A stretch of 8,299 nucleotides of DNA from JACJXF01 sp038316435 (lineage in GTDB: Bacteria; Bacteroidota; Bacteroidia; Bacteroidales; GCA-2748055), in contig JBBQAQ010000075.1 in the NCBI GenBank assembly GCA_038316435.1, positions 1 to 8,299 on the forward strand. The letters run 5' to 3'. Below, piece by piece: positions 1-6,723 of the stretch. The notes beneath the pieces were generated by a model. It had not been told where the DNA came from and made no database searches. It worked only from the letters and a program-made list of their open reading frames with translations. How positions within the stretch are numbered: the first letter of the stretch is position 1; each line of letters begins with the position of its first letter. The position numbers were made by a program, and so were the translations under genes.

Positions 1-341
1 ACAAAGTTTTATCCATGCTTTGTACTATGATGATAAACCGCAAGCTCTTCAGGATCGAATTAAAAACCAAAGCGTTTGAAGCAGAAAGAGTTCAGAAAAT
101 AAGGGATTATCTGGTTCTGTATTATAAGCTGTCAGCTGAAGATGCACGATATCTGGTTACCGAAGGAAGTTCCAGCAATTATGCCTACAACTCCCTCGAT
201 GATAATATCAAAATAATGCTTAAAACCGGCGAGTGCAAAGATATTTCTGAAGTCTCTGATATGCTGAATGTTACGGTGCTATCCCGTACAATAAAGAAAC
301 ATTTTCTCTGTTATCCCAAAGAAATAGAGATTCCATTTTAA
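1..341 (+). CDS. HD-domain phosphohydrolase-like protein, C-terminal fragment
   Basis: The reading frame is open from the left edge (codons from position 3 read K-V-L-S-M) to TAA at 339-341, so this is the 3' end of a longer gene and the Met at position 15 is not a convincing start. The visible part matches, from memory, the C-terminal region of the HD-superfamily hydrolase that sits before lpxD in many Bacteroidota: N-R-x-L-F-x-I-E, then a helical stretch, a S-x-N-A-Y segment, a D-D-N-I-x-I-x-L-K segment, a D-M-L-N-x-x-V-L-S motif and the ending F-L-C-Y-P-K. The HD metal-binding residues themselves would lie upstream, outside the window, so catalytic competence cannot be judged. The exact substrate of this family is not known to me; HD proteins are usually metal-dependent phosphohydrolases acting on nucleotides. 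The gene ends 123 bp before lpxD, with a candidate promoter between them. Confidence 0.8.
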   Translation, partial: KVLSMLCTMMINRKLFRIELKTKAFEAERVQKIRDYLVLYYKLSAEDARYLVTEGSSSNYAYNSLDDNIKIMLKTGECKDISEVSDMLNVTVLSRTIKKHFLCYPKEIEIPF

Positions 342-390
342 CTGAAACCTATTATTTTCCGAGGGATTTGAAAGCATTTTACCGGAATTC

Positions 391-421
391 TTCGGATATT
401 ATTCAGATTCTTGTACTTTTG
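391..421 (+). promoter_or_regulatory. Candidate Bacteroidota-type promoter for lpxD
   Basis: TACTTTTG at 414-421 matches the TAnnTTTG -7 element of the Bacteroidota primary sigma factor exactly. TTCG at 391-394 is a 3-of-4 match to the TTTG -33 element, with the usual 19-bp spacing. Transcription would begin near 428, leaving a leader of about 37 nt before the lpxD ATG. The match is by eye and the region is AT-rich, so chance occurrence is possible. Confidence 0.5.
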
Positions 422-464
422 AACTCGTGAATTAATCAGAATTTAACACAATAGCCTAATCCAA

Positions 465-1523
465 ATGAAATTCAAAGCTCAGATGATCGCTGCATTTCTC
501 AAAGGAGAAATCGAAGGAAACCCGGATGTTGAAATTGTGAATATCTCAAAAATTGAGGAGGGAAAACCAGGAACTTTGTCCTTTCTGTCCAACCCCAAAT
601 ATGAGAAGTATATTTACGAAACGCAGGCTTCTATTGTGCTGGTTAACAAAGGTTTTAAACCCGAAAAACCAGTTTCGGCTACACTTATCCGGGTAGAGAA
701 TGCCTATGACGCTTTTGCATCCCTCCTCGAACTATATCAGCAGGCTAAACCACAGAAAAACGGGATACATAAGCTGGCCAGCGTTCATGAAGGTGCATTA
801 ATTGGTGAGAACGTATATATCGGGGATTTTACTGTTGTTGAATCAAGCGCTAAAATTGGAAATAATTCGAAGATTTATCCACAGGTTTATGTTGGCGAGG
901 GAGTTGAAATTGGTGAAAATTCACTTATTTACCCTGGAGTGAAAATTTATGAAGGCTGTAAGATTGGTAATAACTGCATTATCCATTCAGGCGCTGTCAT
1001 TGGTGCTGATGGATTTGGATTTGCTCCTCAGCCGGATAAAACCTACAAAAAGATTCCCCAAATCGGGATTGTAACCATTGGCGATAATGTTGAAATTGGT
1101 GCAAACACCTGTATAGACAGGGCTACCATGGGAGCTACGGTAATTGCAACCGGAGTAAAACTGGATAACCTCATTCAGGTAGCACATAATGTTGAAATTG
1201 GTGCCAACACTGCAATTGCAGCTCAGGTGGGTATTTCGGGTTCGGCTAAAATTGGAAAAAATAACGTTTTTGCAGGACAGGCAGCTGTGGTAGGACATAT
1301 AACTATTGGCAATGATGTTAAAGTTGGTGGACAGTCAGGAATCATGCGGGATGTTAAAGACGGAGAGCTTTTACAAGGCTCCCCCGCAATCAATTTTAAA
1401 GATTTCTGGAAAGCAACAGCAATATTCAATAAACTACCCGATTTACGCTATCAGGTTATGCAGCATGAGAGAGATATTAAGGAAATAAAGGAAAAGAATA
1501 ATTCGACCGGGGAAAAATTATAA
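465..1523 (+). CDS. lpxD: UDP-3-O-(3-hydroxyacyl)glucosamine N-acyltransferase LpxD
   Basis: LpxD transfers a 3-hydroxyacyl chain from acyl-ACP to the 2-amino group of UDP-3-O-acylglucosamine, giving the UDP-2,3-diacylglucosamine precursor of lipid A; it is a cytoplasmic homotrimer. The 352-aa protein has the family layout: an N-terminal uridine-binding domain (about 1-100, with the typical G-x-L-S-F-L-x-N-P-K-Y segment near 36-46), then a left-handed beta-helix built of hexapeptide repeats (about 105-305, many I-G-x-N/D-x units), then a short C-terminal helix (about 312-345). The signature I-G-A-D-G-F-G-F-A lies at 179-187. The catalytic His is H241 in Q-V-A-H-N-V, close to H239 of the E. 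coli enzyme. Length is near the usual 340-350. The start at 465 gives the expected M-x-F-x-A opening; no clear Shine-Dalgarno is seen, as is normal for the phylum. It leads the lpxD, lpxC/fabZ, lpxA block. Confidence 0.97.
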   Translation: MKFKAQMIAAFLKGEIEGNPDVEIVNISKIEEGKPGTLSFLSNPKYEKYIYETQASIVLVNKGFKPEKPVSATLIRVENAYDAFASLLELYQQAKPQKNGIHKLASVHEGALIGENVYIGDFTVVESSAKIGNNSKIYPQVYVGEGVEIGENSLIYPGVKIYEGCKIGNNCIIHSGAVIGADGFGFAPQPDKTYKKIPQIGIVTIGDNVEIGANTCIDRATMGATVIATGVKLDNLIQVAHNVEIGANTAIAAQVGISGSAKIGKNNVFAGQAAVVGHITIGNDVKVGGQSGIMRDVKDGELLQGSPAINFKDFWKATAIFNKLPDLRYQVMQHERDIKEIKEKNNSTGEKL

Positions 1524-1579
1524 GCCGCTTACACTTGATTATACAAGCTTTCGGCCTCGAATACCTTTTTGATAATTTA

Positions 1580-1609
1580 TTTTCGATTCATTGATTTTTT
1601 GTATATTGC
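1580..1609 (+). promoter_or_regulatory. Candidate promoter for lpxC/fabZ
   Basis: TATATTGC at 1602-1609, preceded by a T-run ending in TTG, resembles the Bacteroidota -7 element TAnnTTTG (one base short in the T-run). A TTTT at 1580-1583, 18 bp upstream, could serve as a weak -33 element. Start of transcription would fall near 1616, about 30 nt before the ATG. If real, lpxC/fabZ-lpxA can be transcribed separately from lpxD despite the 122-bp gap. Several other T-rich near matches exist in the same gap, so placement is uncertain. Confidence 0.4.
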
Positions 1610-1645
1610 GGCGTTTTTTAAAAACCATTTATCCAAAACCTTTTT

Positions 1646-3040
1646 ATGTCTGATAAACAAAAAACCATCCGGAAAGCCGTAACTGTAAAAGGAAAAGGAT
1701 TACACTCCGGCGTGGAAGTTGAACTCACATTTAATCCCGCACCGGCCAATCATGGTTTCGTTTTTCAACGTACCGACCTCCCAAATCAACCCCTGATCAG
1801 AGCTTTGGCCGAATATGTTACTGAAACATCCCGCGGTACTACACTTGAAGAAAACGGCGGTAAAGTAATGACCATCGAGCATTGCCTCGCTGCATGTGTT
1901 GGAATGGAAATCGATAACCTGCTGATTCAGCTTAATGGCCCTGAAGCGCCTATTCTCGACGGAAGTTCGAAAATTTACGTTGAAGCTATTGAAAGCGTTG
2001 GCGTTGAAGAACAGGATGCGGAAAAAGTGTATTTTACTCCCAGCGAACGTGTTGAATACTATGATGAAGCAAAGGGAATCCATATTATCGCTTATCCGGA
2101 TGCAGAGCTTTCAATGAATGTTTTGATCGACTATAACTCAAAAGTACTAGGAAATCAATATGCTACTCTCGACGATCTGAAGAAATTCAAACATGAGATT
2201 GCTCCCTGCCGTACATTTGTTTTTTTACATGAGCTTGAACTCCTTGCAAAGCATAATCTTATCAAGGGAGGAGATCTTGACAACGCTATTGTAATTATGG
2301 ATCGTCAGGTGTCTCAGGAAGAACTCGACCGGCTGGCCAAACTATTCAATAAACCCAGCATTAACGTCAAACCTGAAGGCGTACTGAACAACCTTGATCT
2401 TCATTTCCCCAATGAACCTGCCCGTCACAAATTGCTCGATTTAATTGGTGACCTGTCGCTTATTGGCATGCCATTTAAAGGAAAAATTATTGCTACCCGC
2501 CCCGGCCATCATGCAAATACAGAATTTGCGCGCATTCTCAGGCAAATGGCAAAAAAAGAGAAAGCAAAAAAGCATATCCCGAAATACAACCCTAATGATG
2601 AGGCACTTATTAATGTTGTTGGTATTCAGGATATATTGCCACACCGTCCGCCGTTTTTATTAGTCGATAAGATTATTTTCAGAGATGAAAAGACTGTGAT
2701 CGGTATCAAAAACGTAACTATGAATGAGCCATTTTTTGTTGGCCATTTTCCGGGAGAACCTATTATGCCGGGCGTTCTGCAGGTTGAAGCTCTTGCACAG
2801 GTGGGTGGCGTTCTTGTTCTTAACACAGTCCCCGATCCTGAAAACTATCTTACTTTTTTCCTCAAAATTGATAAACTCCGGTTCAAAAGAAAAGTTGTAC
2901 CCGGAGATACACTTATCCTAAAAATGACTCTCCTCGAACCAATGAGAAGAGGTATTGCTCTTATGTATGGCGAAGGATATGTGGGTGACAGCCTGGCAAT
3001 CGAAGGAGAAATGATGGCACAGATATCAAAAGCAAAATAA
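1646..3040 (+). CDS. lpxC/fabZ: Bifunctional LpxC deacetylase / FabZ 3-hydroxyacyl-ACP dehydratase
   Basis: This is a fusion of two cytoplasmic enzymes. Residues about 1-305 are LpxC, the zinc UDP-3-O-acyl-GlcNAc deacetylase that commits carbon to lipid A: G-L-H-S-G at 18-22, T-I-E-H at 76-79 (general base E78, zinc ligand H79), H-K-L-L-D at 261-265 (zinc ligands H261 and D265), and P-G-H-H at 286-289, where H288 aligns with catalytic H265 of E. coli LpxC. After a Lys-rich linker (about 302-318), residues 319-464 are FabZ, which dehydrates 3-hydroxyacyl-ACP in fatty acid synthesis: L-P-H-R-P-P-F at 331-337, then F-V-G-H-F-P-G with catalytic H367, and V-E-A-L-A-Q with catalytic E381, the usual 14 residues apart. 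The arrangement is known in Bacteroidota and not an assembly artefact: the frame is continuous and both active sites are intact. The stop codon directly abuts the lpxA start. Confidence 0.97.
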   Translation: MSDKQKTIRKAVTVKGKGLHSGVEVELTFNPAPANHGFVFQRTDLPNQPLIRALAEYVTETSRGTTLEENGGKVMTIEHCLAACVGMEIDNLLIQLNGPEAPILDGSSKIYVEAIESVGVEEQDAEKVYFTPSERVEYYDEAKGIHIIAYPDAELSMNVLIDYNSKVLGNQYATLDDLKKFKHEIAPCRTFVFLHELELLAKHNLIKGGDLDNAIVIMDRQVSQEELDRLAKLFNKPSINVKPEGVLNNLDLHFPNEPARHKLLDLIGDLSLIGMPFKGKIIATRPGHHANTEFARILRQMAKKEKAKKHIPKYNPNDEALINVVGIQDILPHRPPFLLVDKIIFRDEKTVIGIKNVTMNEPFFVGHFPGEPIMPGVLQVEALAQVGGVLVLNTVPDPENYLTFFLKIDKLRFKRKVVPGDTLILKMTLLEPMRRGIALMYGEGYVGDSLAIEGEMMAQISKAK

Positions 3041-3841
3041 ATGAATCACCACCCACTTTCAGCCATTAATCCGAATGCTAAAATTGGTGAAAACGTCACC
3101 ATTGAATCATTTGTTACCATTCAGGAAGATGTAATTATCGGAGAAGGTACATGGATCGGCCCGAATGCAGTAATCATGAATGGTTCACGCATTGGGAATA
3201 ATTGCCAGATTCACTCCGGAGCCGTGATTTCCGGAACTCCTCAGGATAAAAAATTCGATGGCGAATATACTACCGCTATTATCGGGGATAATACCATAAT
3301 ACGTGAGTTTGCCACGATTAACAGAGGAACCAAAGCAAAGGAAAAAACTGTTATCGGAAGCAATTGCCTTATCATGTCGTACGGACACGTAGCCCACGAC
3401 TCGATTATCGGGAATGGCTGCATTGTTGGCAGTTATGCTGGTGTTGCTGGTGAGGTTGAAATGGACGATTTCGCAATCCTGAGCCCCGGAAGTCTGGTAC
3501 ATCAGTTCTGTAGAATTGGAACCCATACTATGATTCAGGGTGGAAGTAAGGTTACAAAAGATGTACCTCCATATTGTATGGCAGGCAGAGACCCGCTTGC
3601 CTACACAGGCGTAAATTCCGTAGGACTCAGAAGACGCGGATTTTCAAATGATGCAATAAATCAGATCCTTGAAATTTACCGTATTATCTATCAAAGGGGA
3701 TTAAACGTATCTCAGGCAATTGATTTTATTGAAGCTAACATTGCCACTTCCAATGAAAGAGATGTGATTGTAAACTTCGTGAAAGGTTCGAAAAGAGGAA
3801 TTATCCGCAGTGTCCTTGACGCCCGTGGTACAGAAGAATAA
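3041..3841 (+). CDS. lpxA: Acyl-ACP--UDP-N-acetylglucosamine O-acyltransferase LpxA
   Basis: LpxA carries out the first, reversible step of lipid A synthesis: transfer of a 3-hydroxyacyl chain from ACP to the 3-OH of UDP-GlcNAc, in the cytoplasm, as a homotrimer. The 266-aa protein (E. coli 262) has a hexapeptide-repeat beta-helix over about 8-190 and a helical C-terminal domain (about 195-262). Family landmarks are the H-S-G-A-V-I-S-G-T-P-Q-D-x-K-F segment at 58-72, the catalytic H119 in H-V-A-H-D (E. coli H125), and D-V-P-P-Y at 174-178. The acyl-length ruler position (E. coli G173) is occupied by K170, which would reshape the end of the acyl pocket. The ATG follows the lpxC/fabZ TAA with no gap, so translation of the two is probably coupled. 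It is the last gene of the lipid A block; the next gene is on the other strand. Confidence 0.97.
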   Translation: MNHHPLSAINPNAKIGENVTIESFVTIQEDVIIGEGTWIGPNAVIMNGSRIGNNCQIHSGAVISGTPQDKKFDGEYTTAIIGDNTIIREFATINRGTKAKEKTVIGSNCLIMSYGHVAHDSIIGNGCIVGSYAGVAGEVEMDDFAILSPGSLVHQFCRIGTHTMIQGGSKVTKDVPPYCMAGRDPLAYTGVNSVGLRRRGFSNDAINQILEIYRIIYQRGLNVSQAIDFIEANIATSNERDVIVNFVKGSKRGIIRSVLDARGTEE

Positions 3842-3947
3842 ACACCTAACTCGTTATTTTCTATTGACCATTGCCGTATTGTTGGAAATGTAAAAAACAT
3901 ACGGGGTTTAAACCTCTCATGTTTAATGTCGCGAAAAACGAAAAATC

Positions 3948-3993
3948 AGCGTGTCAAATAGCTTTTTTTTGAAAATCGCCAACTATTTTTGGC
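3948..3993. terminator. Weak candidate termination region between convergent lpxA and thiL
   Basis: The 178-bp gap between the convergent stops of lpxA and thiL holds no gene. On the + strand a short AGC/GCT stem with A-rich flank runs into eight T at 3963-3970. Next to it GCCAA (3978-3982) and TTGGC (3989-3993) form a 5-bp stem with a 6-nt loop, followed on the - strand by a short T-run. Neither is a strong intrinsic terminator; the convergent geometry is the main argument. Confidence 0.3.
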
Positions 3994-4019
3994 AACATTA
4001 CCCTAAAAATACAAATCCG

Positions 4020-5063
4020 TCATTCCCTTTCTAAAAGGCCATCCCAGCCCTGTGCCCTCAATTGAATGCTATTACCCTCAGCGGTAAGCATCAGGGCATT
4101 GTCTTCTTTGTCAACAACTTTACCGATAATATGTATTTCCTTCATATTCCTCAGTTTTTCAAATGATTCCAGAGGAACCGTGAAAAGAAGTTCATAATCC
4201 TCACCCCCATGCAGGGCACAAATCAGAGGTTCAATATTAAACTCAGCAGCCATCATCGCAGTACTGGCATCAATGGGGATTTTCTCCTGGTAAATCCTGC
4301 AACCTTTGTCGGAATTTTTGCAGATATGTAATATTTCAGACGACAAACCATCAGAAATATCAATCATCGATGTTGGTTTAATTCCGTTGTCCTTTAAAAG
4401 TTGGATGATATCTGCTCTTGGCTCAGGTTTCAACTGCCTTCCAATGATATAGTCATTTCCATCCAGATCGGGTTGAAGAGAATGATCCTTCTCGAATAAT
4501 TCCTTTTCTCTTTCGAGTAACTGCAAACCGATATAAGCCGCACCAAGATCACCGCTAACGCATATCAGATCATTGGTTTGTGCACCATTCCTGTAAACAA
4601 TTTCATCCCTCTTAGCCGTTCCAAGTGCAGTGATGCTGATGGTAAGCCCGGTTACAGACGAGGAAGTATCTCCCCCTATCAAATCAACCTTATATTTATC
4701 GCACGCCATATAAATCCCTGAATATAACTCTTCCAAAGCTTCGAGGGAAAATTTACCGGATACTGCAATGGAAACTGTTATCTGACGTGGCTCTGCATTC
4801 ATAGCGTAAATGTCGGACAGATTAACGGCAACTGCCTTGTATCCAAGATGTTTCAGGGGAGTGTAAATAAGATTAAAATGAATCCCCTCTACTAAAAGAT
4901 CCGTGGTAACCAAAATGCAATGATCTCCTGCATCAATGACCGCCGCATCATCTCCAACTCCCATTAAACTAGATGACTGAACCATTTTGCGATTTGCTGT
5001 AAGCCGGTCAATTAACCCAAATTCGCCAATTTCTGAGAGAAGGGTTGGTTTTGCTTGTTCCAT
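4020..5063 (-). CDS. thiL: Thiamine-monophosphate kinase ThiL
   Basis: ThiL phosphorylates thiamine monophosphate with ATP to thiamine diphosphate, the last step of cofactor synthesis, in the cytoplasm. The 347-aa product has the PurM/AIR synthase-like two-domain layout of the family: G-x-G-D-D-A-A-V at 35-42, T-T-D-L-L-V-E-G-I-H-F at 53-63, G-Y-K-A-V-A-V-N-L-S-D-I-Y-A-M at 74-88, G-G-D-T-S at 130-134, then in the C-terminal domain D-I-S-D-G-L-S-S-E at 235-243 and G-G-E-D-Y-E-L-L-F at 286-294. These Asp-rich loops bind Mg-ATP and TMP. Length is normal. The ATG start gives the usual 'E-I-G-E-F-G-L-I' opening close to the N-terminus. No other thiamine gene and no TPP riboswitch is visible nearby, so it appears to be transcribed alone, convergent with lpxA. 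Confidence 0.96.
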   Translation of the reverse strand: MEQAKPTLLSEIGEFGLIDRLTANRKMVQSSSLMGVGDDAAVIDAGDHCILVTTDLLVEGIHFNLIYTPLKHLGYKAVAVNLSDIYAMNAEPRQITVSIAVSGKFSLEALEELYSGIYMACDKYKVDLIGGDTSSSVTGLTISITALGTAKRDEIVYRNGAQTNDLICVSGDLGAAYIGLQLLEREKELFEKDHSLQPDLDGNDYIIGRQLKPEPRADIIQLLKDNGIKPTSMIDISDGLSSEILHICKNSDKGCRIYQEKIPIDASTAMMAAEFNIEPLICALHGGEDYELLFTVPLESFEKLRNMKEIHIIGKVVDKEDNALMLTAEGNSIQLRAQGWDGLLERE

Positions 5064-5108
5064 GGAAAAGTTTTATTAATGGGAGATTGTTGCTGATTTT
5101 CAGGGCAA

Positions 5109-5116
5109 CAAAATTA
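5109..5116 (-). promoter_or_regulatory. Candidate -7 element of a thiL promoter
   Basis: Read on the - strand, 5116-5109 is TAATTTTG, an exact match to the Bacteroidota TAnnTTTG -7 element, about 46 nt upstream of the thiL ATG. An overlapping near match (TATTTTG) lies a few bases further upstream and has a TTTTG 18 bp before it, so the true element could be either. No clear -33 box fits the exact match. Confidence 0.35.
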
Positions 5117-5221
5117 CTCAAAATATCGAATATTCTGTCCCGGCAAAAGTGCGAATTCAAGTTAAAAAATCACTGGCTTCCAATAAATGCAATGAAAATG
5201 CGATATAGCTCATTATTCTAT

Positions 5222-5329
5222 TACGTTCCATGGGACTATCCCGCTAGGGACAATATCTTGGTAGAAAACAAGATACAAAATTGAACAAAGTCACGTCCGG
5301 GACGAAATATAATTTACCGGCCATTAATG
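5222..5329. repeat. Cluster of short GGGAC palindromes, probable decayed dispersed intergenic repeat
   Basis: Three short palindromes fall within 80 bp: GTTCC-AT-GGGAC at 5225-5236 (one G-T pair), TCCC-GCTA-GGGA at 5239-5250 and CGTCC-G-GGACG at 5294-5304. They are joined by an AT-rich spacer containing ATATCTTGGTAGAAA and followed by ACCGGCCATTAATG. The TCCC at 5239-5242 could also pair with the GGGA at 5232-5235, so two hairpins are mutually exclusive. From memory, Bacteroidota intergenic regions often carry repeats made of GTCCC-TA-GGGAC palindromes separated by similar spacers; this stretch looks like a degenerate copy. It lies between the mntH terminator and the thiL leader and encodes no credible protein. 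Confidence 0.45.
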
Positions 5330-5331
5330 TT

Positions 5332-5378
5332 AAAAAATATATTGCGCTATCTGAAAAGACTGATAAACAGCGCAATAT
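5332..5378 (-). terminator. Intrinsic terminator overlapping the 3' end of mntH
   Basis: A perfect 10-bp inverted repeat, ATATTGCGCT at 5339-5348 and AGCGCAATAT at 5369-5378, encloses a 20-nt loop. On the - strand the second arm is followed by a run of six T (5337-5332), the standard layout of a Rho-independent terminator. The first arm lies inside the last codons of mntH and the TAG stop (5347-5349) falls in the edge of the second arm, so the signal is embedded in the coding sequence. Confidence 0.75.
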
Positions 5379-6609
5379 TTAATAAAGTGACAATAGATCC
5401 AATAATATACAGCGTAGTTTTTGCAAGTCTTGAGTTCTTATATTTACCCATAACCTTCTCTGAAGATGTCAGATAAACCTGCAAAAAGATAGTGATTGGC
5501 AACTGAATGCTAAGAATCATCTGACTAATAATGAGCCCCTTAAATGGGTTAGAAATGAGAAAAATAATTCCAAAAGCAACAAAAAGTGAAATAATGACTC
5601 CTAGTCGGCTATGGTTATCCTTGATGTCGTATGGCTCTTTATACATCCCGGCAAAAATACTTCCTGCCGCCATTCCTGAAGTAATAGTGGAAGCGATGCC
5701 TGCAAAAAGAAGTGCAATGGCAAATACAATAGCAGCATGATTTCCAAGTAAGGGAGCTAATAGTTGCTTTGCCTGCTGCAATTCTGAAACGGGGGTACTG
5801 GTTTTAAAGAATGTTGCTGCCGCCAGCAAAATCATGGCGCTGTTAATTGCCCAGCCAATAAGCATTGAAATTAAAGTATCGAAAAACTCATAATTCAGCT
5901 GACGTTTTATCACTTTTTCCTCTTCCCGGTTCCATTGTCGGCTTTGAATAATCTCAGAATGTAGAAACAGGTTATGAGGCATTACCACAGCACCCAGTAC
6001 GCTCATGATAACAATCATGGATCCTTTTGGAAATGAAGGCTTTACCCAGCCAATTATAGCGGAATTCCAATCAATATTTACAAGAGAAAGCTCATATAGG
6101 AACGACAGGCCAATTACCGAAACAAAAGCAATGATCCACTTCTCAATCATCCGGTAAGAGTTGGTAACCAGCATGATAAGCACAAAAATCGTAACAAGCA
6201 ATGCCCCTGCCCTGATGGGTATATCAAAAAGCATATTCAAAGCAATAGCTCCACCTAAAATTTCGGCCAGAGATGTGGAAATTGATGCCAGCATAGCCGA
6301 GGAAAGAATAACCCGTGAATATTTTGGTTTGATATGTATAGTGGCGGCTTCGGAAAGACAAAGTCCGGTTGCAATCCCCAAATGGGCTACATTATGTTGC
6401 AGAATTATCAGCATAATGGTAGATAGAGTAACCATCCACAATAAGGCATATCCATAATCTGCCCCGGCTGCCAGATTGGAAGCCCAGTTTCCAGGGTCAA
6501 TGAATCCAATGGTTACAATTAATCCGGGACCAATAAACCGGAGAATATCCAAAGCGCCGTATTTTGCTTTGTAGTCTTTATTGTCTATGTTTTTCAGGAA
6601 GTTGAACAT
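5347..6609 (-). CDS. mntH: Nramp/MntH family divalent metal transporter
   Basis: Members are inner-membrane, usually proton-coupled importers of Mn2+ or Fe2+. About eleven hydrophobic segments are visible. Metal-site motifs are canonical: D-P-G-N at 38-41 in TM1 and A-V-V-M-P-H-N at 207-213 in TM6, where A207 and M210 match the Ala and Met that mark transition-metal rather than Mg or Al transporters; S-Q at 362-363 in TM10 is also in place. TM3 reads S-T-S-L-A-E, with S113 where Nramps usually have the proton-pathway Asp (D131 in Deinococcus) while E116 is kept; an extra acidic residue, E219, follows H217 in TM6. I chose the ATG at 6609 (420 aa); an in-frame TTG at 6627 would add six residues but has no supporting signal. 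The symbol denotes the family; Mn versus Fe preference is not proven. The gene is monocistronic by appearance, with dyads upstream and a terminator built into its end. Confidence 0.9.
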   Translation of the reverse strand: MFNFLKNIDNKDYKAKYGALDILRFIGPGLIVTIGFIDPGNWASNLAAGADYGYALLWMVTLSTIMLIILQHNVAHLGIATGLCLSEAATIHIKPKYSRVILSSAMLASISTSLAEILGGAIALNMLFDIPIRAGALLVTIFVLIMLVTNSYRMIEKWIIAFVSVIGLSFLYELSLVNIDWNSAIIGWVKPSFPKGSMIVIMSVLGAVVMPHNLFLHSEIIQSRQWNREEEKVIKRQLNYEFFDTLISMLIGWAINSAMILLAAATFFKTSTPVSELQQAKQLLAPLLGNHAAIVFAIALLFAGIASTITSGMAAGSIFAGMYKEPYDIKDNHSRLGVIISLFVAFGIIFLISNPFKGLIISQMILSIQLPITIFLQVYLTSSEKVMGKYKNSRLAKTTLYIIGSIVTLLNIALFISLFR

Positions 6610-6666
6610 GAGCTCAGTTAATCTCAATTAAAGTTAATATTCAACACAGCTTGAGGTACTTTTGTT

Positions 6667-6692
6667 TAAAATCTTCACTATTTAAGATTTTA
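6667..6692. repeat. 9-bp inverted repeat upstream of mntH, possible operator
   Basis: TAAAATCTT at 6667-6675 and AAGATTTTA at 6684-6692 form a perfect 9-bp dyad with an 8-nt spacer, 58-83 bp upstream of the mntH ATG. The 17-bp centre-to-centre spacing and the position suit an operator for a dimeric regulator, for instance a metal sensor, but the sequence does not match the Fur or MntR boxes I know. It could equally be an RNA hairpin in the leader or chance in AT-rich DNA. Confidence 0.4.
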
Positions 6693-6723
6693 GTCCAAAT
6701 TTCATAAAATTTAACGTAACAAA

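Noticed and set aside
987..1298. 103-codon open frame antisense to lpxD
   Set aside because: It is antisense to the hexapeptide-repeat region of a clear lpxD and its Ser/Asn/Cys-rich product is what the reverse complement of such repeats yields.
1524..1570. Possible terminator after lpxD (GCC/GGC with GCTT/AAGC, or CTTG/CAAG, then five T at 1566-1570)
   Set aside because: The stems are only 3-4 bp with bulges and the T-run is about 10 nt away; too weak to call.
1700..2083. 127-codon open frame antisense to lpxC
   Set aside because: It lies wholly within well-conserved LpxC coding sequence and has no family resemblance.
465..3841. Hexapeptide-repeat DNA in lpxD and lpxA as possible tandem repeats or a recombination hotspot
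   Set aside because: The near-periodic ATTGG motifs are explained by the I-G-x protein repeats of the beta-helix; the DNA units are too diverged to be a nucleotide-level repeat.
3869..3903. CGTA-T-TGTT / AACA-TACG imperfect stem downstream of lpxA
   Set aside because: Eight pairs interrupted by a bulge, no T-run after it; not distinguishable from chance in AT-rich DNA.
5045..5284. 79-codon open frame on the + strand starting inside the thiL 5' end
   Set aside because: It overlaps the thiL start on the opposite strand and then runs through the palindromic repeat cluster; its translation has low-complexity, non-protein-like character and no recognisable domain.
6610..6627. TTG start that would lengthen MntH by six residues
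   Set aside because: An ATG in frame at 6609 gives a normal N-terminus for the family and the TTG has no supporting upstream signal.
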